In this document: piece by piece, positions 1-6,735 of the stretch
How positions within the stretch are numbered: position 1 is the stretch's first letter
Layout: each line of letters starts with the position of its first letter
Source of the DNA: Methylococcaceae bacterium
GTDB lineage: Bacteria; Pseudomonadota; Gammaproteobacteria; Methylococcales; Methylococcaceae
Direction: 5' to 3'
DNA: 8,670 nucleotides
Assembly: GCA_005792805.1 (NCBI GenBank)
Contig: SXQV01000218.1
Span: 1-8,670, forward strand
Notes under the pieces: model-generated
The model's database searches: none
What the model was told of the DNA's origin: nothing
The model's input: the letters and a program-made list of their open reading frames with translations, nothing else
Made by a program: the position numbers and the translations under genes

Positions 1-137
1 TGATTGAGTGCTTCTTCAATAAAATCAAACACTACCGGAGAATCTTTTCTCGGTACGAAAAACGAGCCCGTAACTACATGGGATTTCTACGCTTCGTCGC
101 AGCACTCATCTGGCTGCGGTGATACGTCAACAGAACC
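1..137 (+). mobile_element. Right end of an IS5-type insertion sequence
   Basis: The element includes the transposase end above and probably stops shortly after it. The outward-facing end, read on the minus strand from about 137, is GGTTCTGTTGACG, similar to the GG..(C/T)TGTTGAC termini I recall for the IS427-type group of IS5 elements; the next bases (TAA) could be a short target duplication. The exact terminus is an inference because the matching left inverted repeat is outside the window. Between 138 and the xerC stop at 232 I see no gene and no convincing terminator. Confidence 0.5.
3..122 (+). CDS. IS5-family transposase, C-terminal end (cut by window edge)
   Basis: The last 39 codons of a DDE transposase are read in the frame starting at base 3 and end at TGA 120-122; the gene enters from the left edge. 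The peptide begins IECFFNKIKHYRR and continues SRYEKRARNY to ALIWLR. This matches the C-terminal part of IS5/IS4-type DDE transposases: the Glu (second residue) followed six residues later by Lys fits the E-(6)-K signature, after which members have an RRI..RY(D/E)K stretch and a hydrophobic tail ending in W. The Glu should be the third catalytic acid. Whether the element is intact cannot be seen, because only this end is in the window. It faces the 3' end of xerC, so the two genes converge. The family call is from residue pattern only. Confidence 0.82.
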   Translation: MECFFNKIKHYRRIFSRYEKRARNYMGFLRFVAALIWLR

Positions 138-231
138 TAACCCGATTTATGACAATTTGCATTTTTTATGCGCCCGACAAGAAGCTGTCCGCGCCAATTG
201 CGGCAGCCCGTGGGCAGAGTAATCAGCGTTG

Positions 232-1155
232 TCATTCCTGCCCCTCGGACGCTTGCCGCTGGCGCGCCCGAGGGTGAGTCCGGTCGTACACGCTAGCAAG
301 GTGCTGAAAATCGAGGTGGGTATAGACCTGCGTCGTACTGAGATTGGCATGCCCCAGCAACTCCTGAACAGCACGCAAATCGCCGCTTGACTCCAGCAAG
401 TGACTGGCGAAGGAATGCCGCAACATGTGAGGATGGAGATGTTCCGGAATCCCCTGTTTTTTTTGCCAGCGCTCCAACCTTGACTGCACGGTGCGCTGGG
501 TAATGCGATCACCACGGCGACTGAGGAAGATAGCCGGCTCGCTGGCCCTGACGATGAGGCTTCGCGCCGACAACCAGCGCTCAAGCGCCTTTTTAGCACA
601 CTCGCCAACCGGCACATGGCGTGATTTCCGTCCCTTGCCCTGGCGCACCAAGACCGATCCAGCCTGAAGATCAAGGTCGGCCAAATCCAGAGATACCAGC
701 TCGGTCAGCCGCAGACCGGACGAATAGAAAGTTTCCCACATGGCAACATCGCGCAACTCCAGAACATCATCGGCCGGTGCCTCCAGCAGGCCGATCATCT
801 GGTCGACATCCAGCAATCTCGGCAAGGTCTTCGGCGCTTTCGGTGCCCGAATCCCTGAGGTGGGGTTGCGATCCAGTTCAGCCTGTCTGATCAGATAATC
901 GAAAAATCCCCGGATGGCCGACAATGCACGTTGCAGGCTGCGACTACCCAGACCAAGGCGGTGCCGGTGGGCTATATGGTCACGAAGATCTGCCGGATGA
1001 AGCGCATCCCACCCAGCAATTTCCCGCTCATTGCAGAAAGCCACCAACCGCTGGAGATCACGCGTATAGGCATCCAGCGTGTGAACAGATACCCGCTGCT
1101 GAAACCGCAACCGGTCCAGGTAGGCATCCAGCTGGCGGTGCGCAACACTATCCAA
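232..1155 (-). CDS. xerC: Tyrosine recombinase XerC
   Basis: XerC acts in the cytoplasm with XerD at dif to resolve chromosome dimers before cell division. The 307-residue product has the usual length. An N-terminal core-binding SAM-like domain (about residues 5-90) precedes the catalytic domain (about 110-290). All six catalytic residues are visible: R149 (SSGLRLTE), K174 (GKGRKSR), H243 and R246 (HPHMLRHSF), H269 (LLGHANL) and the nucleophile Y278 (TTQVYTH). The start is a TTG five bases after the stop of the DUF484 gene; no ATG or GTG exists nearby in frame and no clear Shine-Dalgarno is seen, so translation is probably coupled. XerC rather than XerD is supported by the dapF-DUF484-xerC order, conserved in Pseudomonas and enterics. 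It is the last gene of its unit here, with an IS element downstream. Confidence 0.95.
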   Translation of the reverse strand: MDSVAHRQLDAYLDRLRFQQRVSVHTLDAYTRDLQRLVAFCNEREIAGWDALHPADLRDHIAHRHRLGLGSRSLQRALSAIRGFFDYLIRQAELDRNPTSGIRAPKAPKTLPRLLDVDQMIGLLEAPADDVLELRDVAMWETFYSSGLRLTELVSLDLADLDLQAGSVLVRQGKGRKSRHVPVGECAKKALERWLSARSLIVRASEPAIFLSRRGDRITQRTVQSRLERWQKKQGIPEHLHPHMLRHSFASHLLESSGDLRAVQELLGHANLSTTQVYTHLDFQHLASVYDRTHPRARQRQASEGQE

Positions 1156-1160
1156 GCGGT

Positions 1161-1874
1161 TTAGTGCGTACCATCGTTGATCAGAGCCGACAATTTTGCC
1201 GCCAGCACCTCACTCATCTGCCTCAGAAAAATGGAGCCCATATCCGAGTGGTAACGCTCCGCTTCACGACTGCCTATCGCCAAGACTCCCCGCACGCCAG
1301 CGTGACGAAGTGCAATGACGGCATAAGATTGAACAAGCTCGGCATCTTCACCGAACAGAAAGGCCACAGGCTCGCCATCGGGCTTACCGCAGAGTGGCTT
1401 ATCGCCCTCGATGACCTCCTCACACCAGGCGGTCTCGGGATGGTCTGCCGCAACAAACAGGTTGGCAATCGCACTATCCCGCCAAGGTTCCAGAATGCGA
1501 ATGACGACGTAGTCCGTCTGAAAAAATTGGTGCAAACCCCAGTCCAGACTGGCCAGAACATCCTCGACACTGTTGGCCTCAAGCAGGGTCAAGGTGAGTT
1601 GATGAATACGCTGATACAAGGCATCGTTATCACGAGCGATCAGCACCAGCTCATCAAGCTGCTTCAACAACCGGTGATTTTTTTCCCTTAGCAAATCCAG
1701 CTGCCGGGTAACCAGCGAAACGGCCTCACCACTCGGGTGCGGCACCCTCATCCCTTCCAGTAGCGGCAAATGATCCTGAAAGAAAGCGGGATGAGCCCAC
1801 AGATAGGCGGCAACCTCTTCGGGGGTCGGTCTCCCTGCATCCAAATCAGACTGAGGCGAAATCAGGCCATTCAT
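1161..1874 (-). CDS. DUF484 family protein (GAF-like)
   Basis: A 237-residue cytoplasmic protein of the DUF484 family, which sits between dapF and xerC in many Gammaproteobacteria; its function is not established. The N-terminus has the family's typical AHPAFFQDHLPLL stretch (about residues 28-40), then a probable coiled-coil helix rich in Leu, Arg, Lys and Glu (about 60-110, around LLREKNHRLLKQLDELV), then a GAF-like sensor domain to the C-terminus. The ATG at 1874 overlaps the dapF stop in an ATGA arrangement (four bases shared), indicating translational coupling. The name rests on motif recall and gene order. No enzyme active site is visible. Confidence 0.88.
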   Translation of the reverse strand: MNGLISPQSDLDAGRPTPEEVAAYLWAHPAFFQDHLPLLEGMRVPHPSGEAVSLVTRQLDLLREKNHRLLKQLDELVLIARDNDALYQRIHQLTLTLLEANSVEDVLASLDWGLHQFFQTDYVVIRILEPWRDSAIANLFVAADHPETAWCEEVIEGDKPLCGKPDGEPVAFLFGEDAELVQSYAVIALRHAGVRGVLAIGSREAERYHSDMGSIFLRQMSEVLAAKLSALINDGTH

Positions 1875-2701
1875 AATTCGATAGTTCCTTCAAAAACCGT
1901 TTTGGCCGGTCCCTTCATGTAAACCGGATTTCCGCGCCCCTGCCACTCAATAGTCAATGGCCCACCGGGCAGATCAACGAATACCGGGCTGGACAATAAT
2001 CCCTGCTCAATCCCGATCACCGACGCCGCGCAAGCCCCGCTGCCACAAGCCAATGTCTCGCCCGAGCCGCGTTCAAAAACACGCAACCGGGCGTGGTGAG
2101 CGTCAACGATCTGCATGAAGCCGACATTTACCCGCTCGGGGAACACCGGATGACCTTCCAATCGGCGGCCCAGGAATTCCACCGGAGCGGAATCGACATC
2201 ATCGACCACCAGGACGGCGTGGGGATTACCCATGGAGACCGCACCAAAGGAATACGACTGCCCGTCGACCTCAAGCGCGTACAGAGGCTGCTCGGTTATC
2301 GCCTGCAATGGAATCTCCGCCGGGGCATGGCGTGGAATTCCCATATTGACCACCACTTGATCGGCATCCGCATGTCGCAACACCAACCGGCCAGCGTCCG
2401 TATCCACCTGAATTTCGTCCTTATCGGACAGCCCCTGCTCCCGGACGAACCGGGCAAAGCAGCGGGCACCGTTACCGCATTGAGCGACTTCGCTGCCATC
2501 AGCATTGAATATCCGGTAGCGGAAATCGGCGTGGGCATGATGGGCCGACTCCACCAGCAACACCTGATCACATCCAACGCCGAAATGCCGATCGGCCAGA
2601 AAACGAATTTTGTCGGGTGACAGCTGCACCGCCTGCCGAATCGCGTCGATCACGACAAAGTCGTTACCCAAGCCCTGCATTTTGGTGAACTTCAACAGCA
2701 T
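1871..2701 (-). CDS. dapF: Diaminopimelate epimerase
   Basis: DapF interconverts LL- and meso-diaminopimelate by a cofactor-free two-base mechanism. meso-DAP is the cross-linking residue of peptidoglycan and the substrate of LysA. The product is 276 residues, close to the 274 of E. coli. Both catalytic cysteines are present in their motifs: C75 in QCGNGARC and C219 in ACGSGACAA. The N-terminal KMQGLGNDFVVID and the MGNPHAV motif (about 157-163) are also diagnostic. The ATG lies three bases beyond the lysA stop, so lysA and dapF are co-transcribed and feed the same pathway; the 3' end overlaps the DUF484 start by four bases. Confidence 0.97.
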   Translation of the reverse strand: MLLKFTKMQGLGNDFVVIDAIRQAVQLSPDKIRFLADRHFGVGCDQVLLVESAHHAHADFRYRIFNADGSEVAQCGNGARCFARFVREQGLSDKDEIQVDTDAGRLVLRHADADQVVVNMGIPRHAPAEIPLQAITEQPLYALEVDGQSYSFGAVSMGNPHAVLVVDDVDSAPVEFLGRRLEGHPVFPERVNVGFMQIVDAHHARLRVFERGSGETLACGSGACAASVIGIEQGLLSSPVFVDLPGGPLTIEWQGRGNPVYMKGPAKTVFEGTIEL

Positions 2702-2704
2702 GAC

Positions 2705-3955
2705 TTAATCCGGCAGCACCCGTTCACTCTGGAACAATTCGGCCACCGTCTCCCGGGGCCGCGCCAGATGCATCTGATCCCCATCCACCAACACCTCAGC
2801 CACGCGGGGGCGCGAGTTGTAATTGGAACTCATGCAGAAGCCGTAAGCTCCCGCCGAGCGCACGGCCAGCAAATCACCCTCGGCAATAGCAAGCTCGCGA
2901 TCCTTGCCGAGAAAATCGCCGGTTTCGCAAACAGGCCCGACCACATCATAGCGTCGCGGCTCGGCCTTCTCACTGTGCTGAACCGGCAGAATCGCCTGCC
3001 ACGCCTGATACAGAGAGGGCCGAATCAGGTCATTCATACCCGCATCGACGATCGCAAAGTGCTTTTCACCATTCGACTTGAGATATTCCACCCGCGTCAG
3101 CAGGATGCCCGCATTGCCGACAATAGCCCGGCCCGGCTCGATAAAAATCTCATAATCCAAACCGTCCAGCCGGCGTGAAAGCACCTCGGCATAAGCGGCC
3201 GGCTCCGGCGGCGTTTCATCGTTGTAACGAATCCCCAAACCACCGCCGAGATCCAGATGGCGGATGGCAATTCCTTCCTCTTTCAATCGCTCGGCAATCA
3301 ACAGAACCCGATCCAGCGCGTCGACAAAGGGATCCAGCGAGGTCAGCTGCGAACCAATGTGGCAGTCAATCCCCACGACCTCCAGATGGGGCATCGCGGC
3401 GGCTCGGCGATAGTGGGAAAGCGCCTGGTCCACATCGATGCCAAATTTGTTTTCCTTCAGCCCGGTGGAAATGTACGGATGAGTCTGCGCATCCACATCA
3501 GGATTGACCCGCAGGGAAATAGAGGCGACACGACCCAGCTCACCGGCGATACGATTCAGGCGATCCAGCTCGTCCGGCACCTCGACATTGAAGCAGCGAA
3601 TGCCGACTTCCAGGGCACGGCGCAATTCATCCTCACGCTTCCCCACTCCGGAAAAAACGATTTTCGAGGGATCACCACCCGCCGCCAGCACGCGCTCCAG
3701 CTCGCCCACAGACACAATATCGAATCCCGACCCCAACCGCGCAAGCACATTCAGAACGGCCAGATTGGAGTTGGCCTTGACGGCATAACAGACTAGGTGA
3801 GGATGCTTCGCAAAAGCCTTGTCGAAGGCATGCCAGTGACGCTCCAGCGTGGCACGGGAATAGACGTAACAGGGAGTTCCAAATTTCACCGCGACTTCGG
3901 CAAGCGGTACGTCCTCGGCATACAGGGAGGAGCCGCGATAGTTGAAGTGATCCAT
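2705..3955 (-). CDS. lysA: Diaminopimelate decarboxylase
   Basis: LysA decarboxylates meso-diaminopimelate to L-lysine using pyridoxal phosphate, the final step of lysine synthesis. The 416-residue product is a fold-III alanine-racemase-type enzyme: an N-terminal TIM barrel with the PLP lysine K60 in CYAVKANSN, HIGSQL (about 199-204), a GGG phosphate-binding motif (237-239) and EPGR (273-276), followed by a C-terminal beta domain with CETGDFLG (C343) and AGAYGFCMSSNYN (about 369-380), whose Cys and Tyr complete the active site across the dimer. The ATG overlaps the lptM stop by one base (TAATG), so it is coupled to lptM. The gene is intact. Confidence 0.97.
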   Translation of the reverse strand: MDHFNYRGSSLYAEDVPLAEVAVKFGTPCYVYSRATLERHWHAFDKAFAKHPHLVCYAVKANSNLAVLNVLARLGSGFDIVSVGELERVLAAGGDPSKIVFSGVGKREDELRRALEVGIRCFNVEVPDELDRLNRIAGELGRVASISLRVNPDVDAQTHPYISTGLKENKFGIDVDQALSHYRRAAAMPHLEVVGIDCHIGSQLTSLDPFVDALDRVLLIAERLKEEGIAIRHLDLGGGLGIRYNDETPPEPAAYAEVLSRRLDGLDYEIFIEPGRAIVGNAGILLTRVEYLKSNGEKHFAIVDAGMNDLIRPSLYQAWQAILPVQHSEKAEPRRYDVVGPVCETGDFLGKDRELAIAEGDLLAVRSAGAYGFCMSSNYNSRPRVAEVLVDGDQMHLARPRETVAELFQSERVLPD

Positions 3956-4137
3956 TAATTAGGCGCGGAAGGTTCGACTTCCGGGACCTGCTGAGCCGGT
4001 GCCGGCTTGGGTGGTGCTTGTGTTTTCGCGGGTGAACGGGGCTCATGCCCCTCCATGTATAAAGGTCCTTTTTGGCCGCATCCCACTATCAAACAGGTCG
4101 GCAAAAAGAGCCACGTCAGTCGGGTGATCCTTATCAT
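3955..4137 (-). CDS. lptM: Small LPS-assembly lipoprotein LptM (YifL type)
   Basis: A 60-residue lipoprotein with a basic N-terminus (MIRITR), a hydrophobic stretch and a lipobox ending in IVGC, so lipidation is expected at C20. The mature start CGQKGPLY is the hallmark of the LptM/YifL/LppL family. The rest is a Pro/Ala-rich, probably disordered tail. In E. coli, LptM binds the LptD-LptE translocon in the outer membrane and helps its oxidative maturation; that role is transferred by homology. The lptM-lysA-dapF order is conserved in Gammaproteobacteria. As the first gene of the minus-strand unit it should follow the promoter for the whole operon. The cyaY gene often found divergent from it is absent here. 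Confidence 0.9.
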   Translation of the reverse strand: MIRITRLTWLFLPTCLIVGCGQKGPLYMEGHEPRSPAKTQAPPKPAPAQQVPEVEPSAPN

Positions 4138-4167
4138 GACATCCAGTATTACAGAGAAAATTGAACC

Positions 4168-4187
4168 GGCATTCTAATCGAAATGCC
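4168..4187. repeat. Perfect 6-bp inverted repeat upstream of lptM
   Basis: GGCATT at 4168-4173 and AATGCC at 4182-4187 form a perfect inverted repeat with an eight-base spacer, 31-50 bases upstream of the lptM start. The position suits an operator or part of the lptM promoter. Read on the minus strand, the spacer and arm contain TAGAAT, a -10-like hexamer, but no good -35 accompanies it. The repeat is short enough to occur by chance. Confidence 0.3.
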
Positions 4188-4362
4188 CCACCGGGAGCGG
4201 CCCACCTGCGGCCAGTGCCTCCCCGGTCCGCATCACAATCCTCTCGCTCATCGTTCGACTCCCTGCTCAATCAATGGAATATCCGCCGGATTATCCCGAG
4301 CCATCCGAGGTACCGCAACTGGGCCAAGACCTAACCCGGCACCCTCAGCGCAAGAAAGCGGA

Positions 4363-4371
4363 TGGTAGAAT
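4363..4371 (+). promoter_or_regulatory. Candidate extended -10 promoter for exbB-kdsB
   Basis: TGGTAGAAT carries a TAGAAT hexamer (one mismatch to TATAAT) preceded by TG and one base, an extended -10 element that can work without a strong -35. No TTGACA-like hexamer lies 16-18 bases upstream. It is about 95 bases before the exbB start, on the correct strand, and is the best promoter-like signal I found in the intergenic region. Confidence 0.4.
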
Positions 4372-4469
4372 CTGCCCAGAATCAACGGCCGGTCGCGCAC
4401 TGGGTCATGGTCAAACCGCCAGAACCTGCCGCCCCCGCCACACATCCCCCTTAAGCGAGTGCGTTGACC

Positions 4470-5081
4470 GTGCTAGAAATCATCAAACTGGGCGGCTGGA
4501 TGATGGCCCCCATCATTGCCTGCTCCATCGTCGCCATGGCTCTCATCGGAGAGCGGCTATGGACACTCAGAACCTCCAGGATCATGCCCCCCGAACTCAT
4601 CCCTCAGGTGTGGGAGCTCCATCGCGATAAAAAGCTGGACGCTCTGGCCCTGCGCCATCTCAAAACCGGGTCACCGCTGGGCACCATCATCTCGGCCGCC
4701 CTGTCCAGCCATACACAGGGCCGCGAGGCCATGAAGGAAAATGTCGAACACGCCGGCCGGCAGGTCGTGCATGAGCTGGAACGTTATCTCAATACTCTGG
4801 GCACCATCGCCTCCATTTCCCCCTATCTCGGCCTGCTCGGCAGCGTCCTCGGCATGATGAAAGTCTTTGCGACCTTCTCGTCAGCGGGCAGCGGTCTCGC
4901 CAATCCTGCCCAACTCGCGGGCGGCATTTCGGAAATCCTTATCGCCACGGCAGCTGGCCTGGCGATCGCCATTCCCACACTGATCTTCTACCGCTACTTC
5001 CAGGGCAAAGTGGCCGAATTAACGGTGCGGATGGAAGAGGAAGCCGTACAATTGATCGCCGCACTCAACCGTAATCCCTGA
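4470..5081 (+). CDS. exbB: MotA/TolQ/ExbB family proton channel protein
   Basis: The inner-membrane channel subunit of an ExbB-ExbD type motor, which uses the proton gradient to energise envelope processes. About 203 residues, with three membrane segments: near 11-28 (GGWMMAPIIACSIVAMAL), about 112-136 (ISPYLGLLGSVLGMM) and about 150-178 (EILIATAAGLAIAIP), the last two bearing the family's conserved small residues that line the pore. I chose GTG 4470 because homologs begin close to LEIIK.GGW; an in-frame TTG at 4464 would add two residues. An AAGCGAG stretch at 4453-4459 may act as a weak ribosome site. exbD follows after 13 bases. The same ExbB/ExbD pair precedes lpxK in Pseudomonas (PA2983-PA2982). 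No tonB or siderophore receptor is nearby, so iron uptake should not be assumed. Confidence 0.92.
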   Translation: MLEIIKLGGWMMAPIIACSIVAMALIGERLWTLRTSRIMPPELIPQVWELHRDKKLDALALRHLKTGSPLGTIISAALSSHTQGREAMKENVEHAGRQVVHELERYLNTLGTIASISPYLGLLGSVLGMMKVFATFSSAGSGLANPAQLAGGISEILIATAAGLAIAIPTLIFYRYFQGKVAELTVRMEEEAVQLIAALNRNP

Positions 5082-5094
5082 TCCGGTCGTCACC

Positions 5095-5520
5095 ATGAAC
5101 TTCCGCCCCCGGCACCGCGACGAGCCCGAACTAAACCTCATCCCGATGATCGACGTACTCATCGTGCTGTTGATCTTCCTGCTCCTCACCACCACCTTCA
5201 GCCGCGAGGCGCAGCTGCACATCAGCCTCCCGCACGCCCCCGGCGTGGGCGGCATGCCGGCCGGGGAAAAGCAGGGCTTGCAGATCGTGATTGGCCCGCA
5301 AGGGCAATACCGCGTCAACCAGCGCGAACTCCCGGACAATCAGCCCAACACGGTCAAGCAAGCCCTCAAGGCGGCGGCGGGCGACAATCCCGATCCGCTG
5401 ATCACCATCAGCGCAGATCGCAACGCCACCCATCAATCGGTCATCACCGTGCTGGATGCAGCCGGTCAGCTGGGCTATCAGCATGTCAGTTTTGCAGCGG
5501 AAAGCAGCCCTGGTCATTGA
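5095..5520 (+). CDS. exbD: ExbD/TolR family proton channel protein
   Basis: The partner of the preceding ExbB: one membrane segment and a periplasmic domain, 141 residues, a usual length. The N-terminal segment LNLIPMIDVLIVLLIFLLL (about 13-31) carries the conserved proton-binding aspartate as D20 in PMIDV. The C-terminal part (about 50-141) is the periplasmic ExbD/TolR fold with GPQGQYRVN and ITISADRNATHQ motifs. The start ATG 5095 has no obvious Shine-Dalgarno and probably depends on coupling to exbB. The stop TGA at 5518-5520 adjoins lpxK. Which envelope process this pair powers is not known; the lpxK-kdsB context suggests, but does not prove, outer-membrane biogenesis. Confidence 0.93.
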   Translation: MNFRPRHRDEPELNLIPMIDVLIVLLIFLLLTTTFSREAQLHISLPHAPGVGGMPAGEKQGLQIVIGPQGQYRVNQRELPDNQPNTVKQALKAAAGDNPDPLITISADRNATHQSVITVLDAAGQLGYQHVSFAAESSPGH

Positions 5521-5525
5521 TCCCT

Positions 5526-6542
5526 GTGAACCTGAAGCAATCCTTCCACCTTTGGCTCCAGCGTCAGTGGTACGACACCCCTGCCCCCAACCCTTTCCTG
5601 ACCGGGCTGGAACGCGTCTTTCTCCGGGCCGTCGAGTTACGGCAAACAGCCTATCGGACAGGACGGAAACCCATAGAGCGGCTCCCCGTACCGGTGATTG
5701 TCGTCGGCAATCTCACCGTCGGCGGCACCGGCAAAACGCCACTGACCCTCTGGCTCGCCGGCCTGCTCAAGCAGCAGGGCTATCGACCCGGCATCATCAG
5801 CCGTGGCTATGGCGGAAAAAAGCAGGCCCAGCCCCTGATCGTCGGACCGGACACCTCACCCGAAGAAGCCGGAGACGAACCCGTACTCATCGCGCGCCGC
5901 AGCGGCTGTCCCGTGTGTGTATTTCCCCGCCGCGCACAAGCCGGGCGCTTATTGCTGGCGACGGCAGATTGCAACATCCTCATCGCCGACGATGGCCTGC
6001 AACACTATGCACTGGATCGTGACATCGAAATCGCCGTGGTGGACGGTGCCCGCGGCTTCGGTAACGGCCACGGCCTGCCGGCCGGACCACTGCGCGAACC
6101 ACCAGCACGCCTGCAAAGTGTCGACTGGGTGGTCTATTCCGGCATCGGCCCGGCTGGCAGTACCGTCATGACCCTGACCAGCGGTAGCGCGGTCAACCTG
6201 GCCAATCCCGACTGTCATCGTCCTCTGTCAAGCTTTGTGGGCGACCCGATTCATGCAATAGCCGGCATGGGTAATCCGCAACGGTTCTTTGACGATCTGC
6301 GAAAACAGGGGCTGGCAGTGGATGGCCACGCCTTTCCGGACCATCATGCTTACCGGCCCGAAGATCTCGGCTTCGCCGGTTCCACACCACTGCTGATGAC
6401 AGAAAAGGACGCCGTCAAATGTCGCCGTTTTGCGACTGCAAACTTCTGGTTTGTCCCCGTTCAGGCCCGACTCCCCGCCGCCTTTGGCGAGCAATTACTC
6501 ACCCAACTGAAGACAAAAACTCATGGACAAAAAGCTGCTTGA
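5526..6542 (+). CDS. lpxK: Tetraacyldisaccharide 4'-kinase (lipid A kinase)
   Basis: LpxK phosphorylates the 4' position of tetraacyldisaccharide-1-phosphate with ATP, giving lipid IVA, at the cytoplasmic face of the inner membrane. About 338 residues, normal for the family. It has a Walker A loop GNLTVGGTGKTP (about 61-72), ISRGYGG (about 91-97), the catalytic region ADDGLQH (about 154-160), LPAGPLREP (about 184-192) and TEKDAVK (about 292-298). The N-terminal amphipathic helix (QSFHLWLQRQWY) fits membrane association. Start choice is uncertain: GTG 5526 gives an N-terminus like homologs (MNLKQSF), while TTG 5517 overlaps the exbD stop and adds three residues. The 3' end overlaps ycaR by 20 bases. 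Confidence 0.95.
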   Translation: MNLKQSFHLWLQRQWYDTPAPNPFLTGLERVFLRAVELRQTAYRTGRKPIERLPVPVIVVGNLTVGGTGKTPLTLWLAGLLKQQGYRPGIISRGYGGKKQAQPLIVGPDTSPEEAGDEPVLIARRSGCPVCVFPRRAQAGRLLLATADCNILIADDGLQHYALDRDIEIAVVDGARGFGNGHGLPAGPLREPPARLQSVDWVVYSGIGPAGSTVMTLTSGSAVNLANPDCHRPLSSFVGDPIHAIAGMGNPQRFFDDLRKQGLAVDGHAFPDHHAYRPEDLGFAGSTPLLMTEKDAVKCRRFATANFWFVPVQARLPAAFGEQLLTQLKTKTHGQKAA

Positions 6543-6732
6543 AATCCTGGTCTGCCCCGTTTGCAAAAGCGATCTCATCTACAAGAAAGAAGAACAGGAA
6601 CTGATCTGCAAGGCCGACCGGCTGGCCTATCCCATCCGCGACGGCATCCCCGTCATGCTGGAAGTCGAAGCCCGTCGCATCAGCCTTGAGGAATACGACG
6701 CCCTGCCCAAGAAAACCCCACTGGTTGAGTAA
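6523..6732 (+). CDS. ycaR: Trm112/YcaR family small zinc-ribbon-like protein
   Basis: A 69-residue protein close in sequence to E. coli YcaR: LLEILVCPVCKSDL at the N-terminus (CPxC pair at about C11 and C14), QELICK (a further Cys) and the conserved LAYPIRDGIPVMLE (about 36-49). Family members are small metal-binding or partner proteins; in eukaryotes and archaea Trm112 activates methyltransferases, but the role of the bacterial version here is not known. It lies between lpxK and kdsB as in E. coli and Pseudomonas, its start overlaps lpxK by 20 bases, and kdsB begins three bases after its stop. Confidence 0.93.
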   Translation: MDKKLLEILVCPVCKSDLIYKKEEQELICKADRLAYPIRDGIPVMLEVEARRISLEEYDALPKKTPLVE

Positions 6733-6735
6733 ATC

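Larger units (their letters stand above)
4138..4463. other. Divergent intergenic region without a recognisable gene
   Basis: This 326-base region separates the divergent lptM and exbB units. The open frames crossing it on both strands are short, rich in Pro, Arg and Gly, and match no family I know. In particular I see no cyaY. A 15-codon frame (ATG 4407 to TAA 4452-4454, Pro/Ala rich) sits just before exbB in the same frame; it may be a leader or chance. The region also holds an inverted repeat and a candidate extended -10, listed separately, and should contain the promoters of both operons. Confidence 0.6.

Noticed and set aside
135..141. ACCTAAC, matching the attC R'' consensus RYYYAAC
   Set aside because: No paired GTTRRRY or stem follows at attC distance on either strand; it overlaps the probable IS terminus, so it is taken as chance.
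4..222. A 72-codon plus-strand open frame at the left edge
   Set aside because: It overlaps the clear IS5 transposase C-terminus in another frame, starts at a TTG, and has no family-like features.
924..1691. A 255-codon plus-strand open frame
   Set aside because: It is antisense to xerC and the DUF484 gene, both well supported by motifs and codon structure; its translation has no recognisable domain.
2093..2620. A 175-codon plus-strand open frame
   Set aside because: It is the antisense shadow of dapF, which has both catalytic cysteines.
4043..4445. Possible cyaY or other gene divergent from lptM
   Set aside because: The frames on both strands are Pro/Arg/Gly-rich, short and lack any frataxin-like acidic helix.
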